Below the pieces are notes generated by a model. It had not been told where the DNA came from. It saw nothing but the letters and a program-made list of their open reading frames with translations, and did no database searches. This document shows, in pieces, positions 58,819 through 64,000 of a DNA stretch of 64,000 nt. A program made the position numbers and the translations under genes. The stretch comes from Stenotrophomonas sp. ASS1 (GTDB lineage: Bacteria > Pseudomonadota > Gammaproteobacteria > Xanthomonadales > Xanthomonadaceae). Every line of letters starts with the position of its first letter. The stretch's first letter is position 1. The stretch is taken from NCBI RefSeq assembly GCF_004346925.1, contig NZ_CP031167.1, positions 1,570,001 to 1,634,000 on the forward strand, in the 5' to 3' direction.

Positions 58819-60939
58819 TCAATCGTGCTCGAGGCGCAGTGGTTCGCTGCCCATCGCCGGGTCACTGGTGCCAGGACGCCCATCCTCGGCACGGCCCGCC
58901 AGGCGCAGCACACTCTCACCGGCGTTGACCTGCAGGTCGTACCAGCCCGCGGTAGGCGTTGCATCCCACGCCAATGCGGTCTCCGCATGCGCCGGCAGCG
59001 CAAGCGTCTGTTCCGGCATGTGCCCGGCATAGGCACCGGCATGCACGCGCAGCTGCTGTGCGGTATCGCTGAGATTGCGCAGGTGCAGCCGCAGCTGGCC
59101 GTCGGCGCGCTCGACCGACGCCTGCACGACGGGCCCTTTGGCAGCACCCTGGAGGTGACGGTGGAAGCCGTTCGGGCCAAGCAGCCACAGGTCGTAACGC
59201 CCCTGTGCATCCAGCGCCCAGCGTTCGCGCAGTGGCGTGCCCGGTATCAGTGTATAGCGGCGTGGCACTGCACCCAGCCGCAGCCGATCGTAGACATGCA
59301 GGACCGCTGCCGCACCTTCGCAGGACAACACCAGTTCCACGCCCGATGTGTCGATCGCGGCAATCGATGCCTGCGGCCGATAGGGCAGGGCACGCGCCGG
59401 ACGTACGCCACGTTCCTGTTGCGCCGGTTCCAGCCCCTCCGGCAACGCTGGCACGGTGCGTCCTGGCAGGGCGGCGGCACGTGCGGCCGCCGCGCTCACG
59501 TCGGGCAGGCCGCGTACGAACGGACGGGTATCGCGCTGGGCGAAGTCGAAGGCGTTGCTCAGGTCTCCGCAGACCGCACGGCGCCAGGGTGAGATATCCG
59601 GTGCGGCCACGCCGAAGCGGCGTTCGATCAGCCGTATGACCGAGGTGTGGTCGTACACCTGCGAATCGACCCAGCCACCGCGGCTCCAGGGCGAGATCAC
59701 GTACAGCGGCACGCGCGGACCCAGCCCATAGGGGCGGCCGCGCAGCTCGGCGGCGTCGTACTTCTCGTCGCCCGGTGCCGGATGGCGGTGGTACTCGCCT
59801 TCGGTACTGACCGAAGACATACCCGCCCAGCCACCGTTTATCGGTGAAGGCGGTGCCGGTGGCGGCATGTGGTCGAAGAAGCCGTCGTTCTCGTCGAACA
59901 TCAGCAGCAGGGCGGTGCGGCTCCACACTTCTGGATCGGCGGTCAGTGCATCCAGCACGCGAGCGGTATAGGCCGCGCCCTGGGCCGGGCTGGAGGGGCC
60001 GGGATGCTCGCTGCCGGCCGCGTCGGCGATGATGAAGCTGACCTGCGGCAGGCGTCCATCGACCACATCCTGGTGCAGCTGCGCCAGGCCACGGGTGCTG
60101 ACGCCGCGTGCGCGCAGCTGCGGGTCATGCCCCGGCGCAGCGCGGTAGGCCTGGCGGAACGCCTCGAAGCCGGCCAGCGGGTTGTCGGTGAAGTTGTCGG
60201 CCATGTCCTGGTAGATCTGCCAGGAGACGCCCGCCTTCTGCAGGCGTTCGACATAGCTGGTCCAGCGATACGACGCCGGATGCCCGCCGTGCTCGGGGAA
60301 GTTGTCGTGCGAGTTGGCGATCACCGGACCGCCAGCACGCGCGTGTGCATCATTGTGACCGGTCCACAGGAACACCCGGTTCGGGTTGGTTCCGGCCTGC
60401 ATCGCGCAGTGGTAGGCGTCGCAGATGGTGAAGGCATCGGCCAGCGCGAACTGGAAGGGCAGGTCGCTGCGCTGGAAATAGCCCATCGAATGGTTCTGCT
60501 TGGTCTTCGGCCATTGCCCCATGCGTCCATGGTCCCAGGCCTGTTGTGCATCCGGCCAGGTGTGCGGTGTGCCCTCCACCCGCATGTAGCCGAAGTGCGC
60601 AGCGGTATCCAGCGGGAACGGTGCGATCGCGCGCGTGCCGCTGGCATCGGGTTGCAGCCACAGGCTGCGCGTGCGGCCGCCGGCCTGCAGCGCAGCGGCC
60701 GGAGCCACGAAGCGATCGCCGAACCCCCGTACGCCCGGCAGCGTGCCGAAGTAGTGGTCGAACGAGCGGTTTTCCTGCATGAACACCACGATGTGCTGCA
60801 GGTCTTCGAGGCTGCGCGTCTGCGCGGCGGGGGCGATCGCTGCGGCCCGGGCGATGCTGGGAAGCAGCGGAGAAAGGCCGGCGGCAACGCCGGCCTGCAA
60901 CAACCGGCGTCGGCCGATATCAGTCACGGGCTCACTCAC
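58819..60939 (-). CDS. Exported phosphocholine-specific phospholipase C
   Basis: A 706-residue enzyme of the bacterial phospholipase C/acid phosphatase (PF04185) family. A twin-arginine signal (GRRRLLQAGVAAGL, residues 9-22) directs export by Tat. The catalytic core starts with IVVFMQENRSFDHYFGTLPG (about 51-70) and has WTGHNDAHA, LMFDENDGFFDHMPPP and VYDHTSVIRLIERRFGV. Two C-terminal DUF756-type domains (about 500-700) are characteristic of the phosphocholine-specific branch. It starts at a GTG that overlaps the stop of the TonB receptor gene, so it is translationally coupled to it and shares its Pho box. Confidence 0.9.
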   Translation of the reverse strand: MSEPVTDIGRRRLLQAGVAAGLSPLLPSIARAAAIAPAAQTRSLEDLQHIVVFMQENRSFDHYFGTLPGVRGFGDRFVAPAAALQAGGRTRSLWLQPDASGTRAIAPFPLDTAAHFGYMRVEGTPHTWPDAQQAWDHGRMGQWPKTKQNHSMGYFQRSDLPFQFALADAFTICDAYHCAMQAGTNPNRVFLWTGHNDAHARAGGPVIANSHDNFPEHGGHPASYRWTSYVERLQKAGVSWQIYQDMADNFTDNPLAGFEAFRQAYRAAPGHDPQLRARGVSTRGLAQLHQDVVDGRLPQVSFIIADAAGSEHPGPSSPAQGAAYTARVLDALTADPEVWSRTALLLMFDENDGFFDHMPPPAPPSPINGGWAGMSSVSTEGEYHRHPAPGDEKYDAAELRGRPYGLGPRVPLYVISPWSRGGWVDSQVYDHTSVIRLIERRFGVAAPDISPWRRAVCGDLSNAFDFAQRDTRPFVRGLPDVSAAAARAAALPGRTVPALPEGLEPAQQERGVRPARALPYRPQASIAAIDTSGVELVLSCEGAAAVLHVYDRLRLGAVPRRYTLIPGTPLRERWALDAQGRYDLWLLGPNGFHRHLQGAAKGPVVQASVERADGQLRLHLRNLSDTAQQLRVHAGAYAGHMPEQTLALPAHAETALAWDATPTAGWYDLQVNAGESVLRLAGRAEDGRPGTSDPAMGSEPLRLEHD

Positions 60940-63314
60940 AGGTCCACACGGAAGGAGATGCCGACAGTGCGCGGGGCGCCGATGAAGGCGTTGTCGCGGC
61001 CGTCCACCCCTGCAAGATACCGCTTGTCGGTGAGGTTGCTCACCACCAGGTTGGCACCCATGCCCTTCAGGCGCGGCGACAGGCCCTGCAGGTCGAAGCC
61101 GATATTGGCGTTGAACACGGTGGCCGAGGGCAGCTTGTTGACGTTGGCGGCATCGAGGTAGCGCGTGCCGAGGTAGCGACCGGACAGGCCGAAGTTCCAG
61201 TTTTCGCCCTGCCAGTCGGCCGACAGCACCAGGGTCTGCTCGGGCTGTCCGATCACCTTGGCGCCGTCGACGATGCCCAGCTGGGTATCACGTGCGGCAT
61301 CGCCACTGCCCAGGTACTTGGAGCGGTTGTAGGTATAGGCGGCGTTGAGGCGCCAGCCGTTGTCCCAGCCATAGCCGAACGCCGCCTCCAGGCCGTTGCT
61401 TTCCACGCCGCCGAAGTTCTCGTAGACGCCGTCGGTCTCGCCCAGGTAATCGATGCCGCTGACGAAGCCGGCCGGCAGATAGACGATGCGGTTGTCGAAC
61501 TTGATGTTGTACAGGGTGACCGAAGCGGTCAGCGGCCAGCGGCTGATGCGCATGCCGACTTCGATGTTGTCGGCGGTCTCCGGCTCGACGTTGCGGAAGC
61601 GCTGCGGGTCGGTCTCGCCGAGCACGCCGGAGGGAATGGCGGCGAAGTTCTGCGAGAAGCCAGCGAACAGCTCCATGCCTTCCACACCGGGTGCCCAGGT
61701 GAAGCCGGTGGACATCAGCGGATCGGACTTGGAATCGGATTTGACGTGCTCGCTGGCACCGATCACGCGGCGGCGCGACTGGTCGACGAAGAACTGCTTC
61801 ACGCCCAGGCGTGCGCTGAACGGCCCGAAGCGGGCCACGTCCTCGACGTAGTACATCTGCTCGTCAACCTTGTACTTGTCCTCGAACTGCACCCAGTACG
61901 GCTGATGGTCGAAGGCGATGTCCTGGCCGACGTTGAGCAGGCGATGCCAGTCGCGGCGCGCCGAGCGGTCCAGCTTTTCCACCCACAGGCCGCCGCGGAT
62001 CGTGTTGTCGACCGCACCGAAGGTCTGCCGCCATTCGACGTCGGCGGTCACGCCCATGCGGTCGTTGTCGTAGTGGGTGTGGCGGTAGGACTGCGCGCCC
62101 AGCACGTTGCCCGCGTAGCAGTTCGGATCGTACTCGGCGGTGAAGCCCAGCCGTGGGGTGCAGCTGGCCAGGCGCTGCGCGGCGCTGCCATCGGGATTGA
62201 CGAAGAAAATCTGGCCGCGGTTACTGCCGCCGTACACGGTCTTTCCACCGATGTACTCTGACTCCGGGCGACCGGCACCATCATCGCTGACCTGCGCCAG
62301 GTAGGGGGGCAGCCAGTCGCCACGACCTTCCATGCGGTGCCCGTAAGCCGCCACCGAGGCCTTGAAGCCGTTGCCGCCGTCGAAGGCCGCGCGCAGGTAG
62401 CCGAAGGTGTTCTCGCGCAGCGCACGCGAGCCGGAACGGTAGTTCTGGTCCAGGTACGGAATGCCGGTGAGGGTGCCGCCCAGGTTGTCGCGGTCCGGAT
62501 TGGTGGCGAAGCCCTTCGGCGAGACGCTGGTGTACTCCGGCTCGTCGGCATCGTTGTAGGACAGGTAGCCGGTCAGCGTCCAGCGATCCAGCTCGGTGAT
62601 GAACTTGCCGGCGATGTGGTCGTTGCTGGTCTTGCCGCTGCCATCGATCCAGTCGTGCACACGTGCGGAAGAAGCGCTGACCCAGGCGCGGGTATGCCCG
62701 CCGAGCAGGCCGGTGTCGTAGCGCACGTAGTACTTGCGCACCTCGTTGTCACCGGCACCGACCACGAAGCGCAGGCGGCTGTCCTGCAGTGGGTCGCTGG
62801 TGAGGAAGTTGAGCGTGCCACCCAGCGCCTCGTTCGAGCGCGAGGAGATGTCGGCAGTGCCCTGGCTGACTTCCACTGTTTCCAGGTCCAGGGTATCGAT
62901 GTAGCGGTTGGCCAGCGAACCGCCACCGTAGCCCGAGCCGCCATTGGGCAGGCCGTCGATGGTGGTGCCGATCTGCTGGGTGTCACGGTTGGTCACGAAG
63001 CCGCGCATGCTGATCTGCGTGCCCCACACCGACGAACCGGTGGCATCGGCCTCGCTGACCACCACGCCGGGCACTTCGTTGAGCGCGTCGTTGACGCTGC
63101 TCATCACCGTCTGCCGGTTCAGTGTTTCCGCGCGCACCGACGTCTTCGCGTAGCTGGTGGCCTGACCAATCACCTGTACCTGGTCGAGGGTACGCGCATC
63201 GCTGCTGCGCGCTTCGCCCGTATCGCCCTGCGGTGCTTCTGCGAGGGCGTCCAGGGCGGGGGCGATCAGCAGGGCCAGCAGCGAGACACGGGGAAAACGC
63301 GCAATCGTTCGCAT
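60936..63314 (-). CDS. TonB-dependent receptor coupled to the phospholipase C gene
   Basis: A 792-residue receptor with a signal peptide (MRTIARFPRVSLLALLIAPALDALA), a plug (about 40-170, TVMSSVNDALNEVPGVVVSEADATG, ISMRGFVTNRDTQQIGTTIDGLPNG, SQGTADISSRSNEALGG) and a barrel ending in GISFRVDL. It has no signalling domain. The stop codon overlaps the phospholipase start. A Pho box lies 50-67 bases upstream, so expression is probably induced by phosphate starvation. It may import a phosphorylated head group or another product of the phospholipase. The substrate is inferred from context only. Confidence 0.87.
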   Translation of the reverse strand: MRTIARFPRVSLLALLIAPALDALAEAPQGDTGEARSSDARTLDQVQVIGQATSYAKTSVRAETLNRQTVMSSVNDALNEVPGVVVSEADATGSSVWGTQISMRGFVTNRDTQQIGTTIDGLPNGGSGYGGGSLANRYIDTLDLETVEVSQGTADISSRSNEALGGTLNFLTSDPLQDSRLRFVVGAGDNEVRKYYVRYDTGLLGGHTRAWVSASSARVHDWIDGSGKTSNDHIAGKFITELDRWTLTGYLSYNDADEPEYTSVSPKGFATNPDRDNLGGTLTGIPYLDQNYRSGSRALRENTFGYLRAAFDGGNGFKASVAAYGHRMEGRGDWLPPYLAQVSDDGAGRPESEYIGGKTVYGGSNRGQIFFVNPDGSAAQRLASCTPRLGFTAEYDPNCYAGNVLGAQSYRHTHYDNDRMGVTADVEWRQTFGAVDNTIRGGLWVEKLDRSARRDWHRLLNVGQDIAFDHQPYWVQFEDKYKVDEQMYYVEDVARFGPFSARLGVKQFFVDQSRRRVIGASEHVKSDSKSDPLMSTGFTWAPGVEGMELFAGFSQNFAAIPSGVLGETDPQRFRNVEPETADNIEVGMRISRWPLTASVTLYNIKFDNRIVYLPAGFVSGIDYLGETDGVYENFGGVESNGLEAAFGYGWDNGWRLNAAYTYNRSKYLGSGDAARDTQLGIVDGAKVIGQPEQTLVLSADWQGENWNFGLSGRYLGTRYLDAANVNKLPSATVFNANIGFDLQGLSPRLKGMGANLVVSNLTDKRYLAGVDGRDNAFIGAPRTVGISFRVDL

Positions 63315-63363
63315 CGAAACCGGACCTTCAGAGGGAGGAAACCCCGGAGTGTCGGCAGCGCCA

Positions 63364-63381
63364 ATGACATCGGGATGACGT
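63364..63381 (-). promoter_or_regulatory. Pho box upstream of the TonB receptor-phospholipase C operon
   Basis: On the minus strand ACGTCAT-CCCG-ATGTCAT: two 7-base repeats of the CTGTCAT type, with the standard 4-base spacer (11-base period). Each repeat matches the PhoB consensus half-site at 5 to 6 of 7 positions. It is 50 bases upstream of the receptor start, where a PhoB site normally replaces the -35. Confidence 0.7.
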
Positions 63382-63464
63382 GGCAGCGCAGGAACGATGG
63401 CACTGTGGGGGCGGTCACGGCCTTCGGGTATGCTCGGCGCTTCAATGGACCTGAGGTGGTGGCG

Positions 63465-64000
63465 ATGCAGAAGCGATCGAAGATCTGGCTTGGAGGTGCA
63501 GCCCTGGTGCTGCTGGCAGGGTGCAACCGGACGCCCTCGGATGGAGAGGTGGCACCGCCTGCGCCAGCCACGGCGGACGAGGCCGCAGCACCGGCCGCCG
63601 CCCCAGCGGGTTCAACGGCCGCCGCCGACGGCACCGCACTCACCGACCGCGATGGCAAGCCGGTGCCGCTGGTGCCTTTCGACACCGGCAGCGTGCCGCT
63701 GAGCGACACCGCGCTGGGTGAGCTGCCGTTCTTCAGCCTGCCGCAGGGCTACGCGCCGCAGAACGCCCCGCACCCGCGCGCCTGGGCGCGCTTCCCGTTC
63801 CGGATGGGCGAGGGTGTGCATTGGGCGGAAGGTCCGAGCTGGTCGGCACGCATCGTGACCGACAGTGAGGTGGCCCCCGACAAGGCGTTCTCCGCGCTGG
63901 AAGTGCAGCGCAACTTCGACGGCGTGATCACCGCCGCTGGCGGCCGCAAGGTCTTTGAAGGCACGCTGCTGCGCGACATCTACTACGGCCCGCAACTGGA
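63465..64000 (+). CDS. Lipoprotein, N-terminal part (cut by window end)
   Basis: The first 178 codons of a gene that runs off the window. It begins with a lipoprotein signal (MQKRSKIWLGGAALVLLAGC, lipobox LAGC), then an Ala/Pro-rich linker (about residues 25-60) and a globular start with LPFFSLPQGYAPQN, FPFRMGEGVHWAEGPSWS and a strand-rich stretch. It resembles the N-terminal region of OmpA-family lipoproteins, but the diagnostic peptidoglycan-binding domain would lie beyond 64000. It is divergent from the phosphate-regulated receptor operon, so the Pho box region also lies in its upstream sequence. Confidence 0.65.
   Translation, partial: MQKRSKIWLGGAALVLLAGCNRTPSDGEVAPPAPATADEAAAPAAAPAGSTAAADGTALTDRDGKPVPLVPFDTGSVPLSDTALGELPFFSLPQGYAPQNAPHPRAWARFPFRMGEGVHWAEGPSWSARIVTDSEVAPDKAFSALEVQRNFDGVITAAGGRKVFEGTLLRDIYYGPQL

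Overview
The window looks like chromosomal DNA of a Stenotrophomonas close to S. maltophilia. The evidence is high GC, many short palindromes carrying a terminal GTAG (the SMAG repeats known from S. maltophilia), a LexA operator of the Xanthomonadales type (TTAGTAGTAATACTACTAA), the order lexA-recA-recX-alaS-csrA-tRNA-Ser, and a high density of TonB-dependent receptors. No sequence search was run, so species and gene names rest on recognised motifs, lengths and gene order.

Positions 1-36000 are mostly conserved core genes. In order they are: a DUF47/PiT phosphate transport pair; an exported S10 peptidase, a GNAT acetyltransferase and parE on the minus strand; pyrG, kdsA, two tandem small membrane proteins, eno, ftsB, ispD, ispF and truD; a divergent Smr protein; surE-pcm-yqaA-nlpD; small genes (Mth938-like, yhbY); rlmE-ftsH; an IS3-family (IS150-like) element; folP-miaA-hfq-hflX; pncC; a UbiB-like kinase; and lexA-recA-recX-alaS-csrA with tRNA-Ser(GCU).

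Positions 36000-64000 are accessory and built around nutrient capture at the outer membrane. A zinc-type TonB receptor behind a Zur-like box lies back to back with an AraC regulator and a siderophore receptor that each have a 7-1-7 Fur-like box. Next, on the minus strand, comes a probable operon MFS transporter / ROK repressor / TonB receptor / exported DUF218 protein, with a palindromic operator candidate between repressor and receptor. After aceE come a FecI/FecR/STN-receptor surface-signalling set followed by an exported PhoD phosphatase, and, converging on it, a TonB receptor-phospholipase C pair behind a well-formed Pho box. Together these last two units look like an organophosphate-scavenging locus.

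The intergenic regions hold several palindromic repeat families: SMAG units, a roughly 100-bp long palindrome (one copy split by the IS element with a 3-bp target duplication), a GATCCGTTTTCC-type palindrome, a perfect 32-bp-arm inverted repeat, and short degenerate hexamer tracts that recur beside them.
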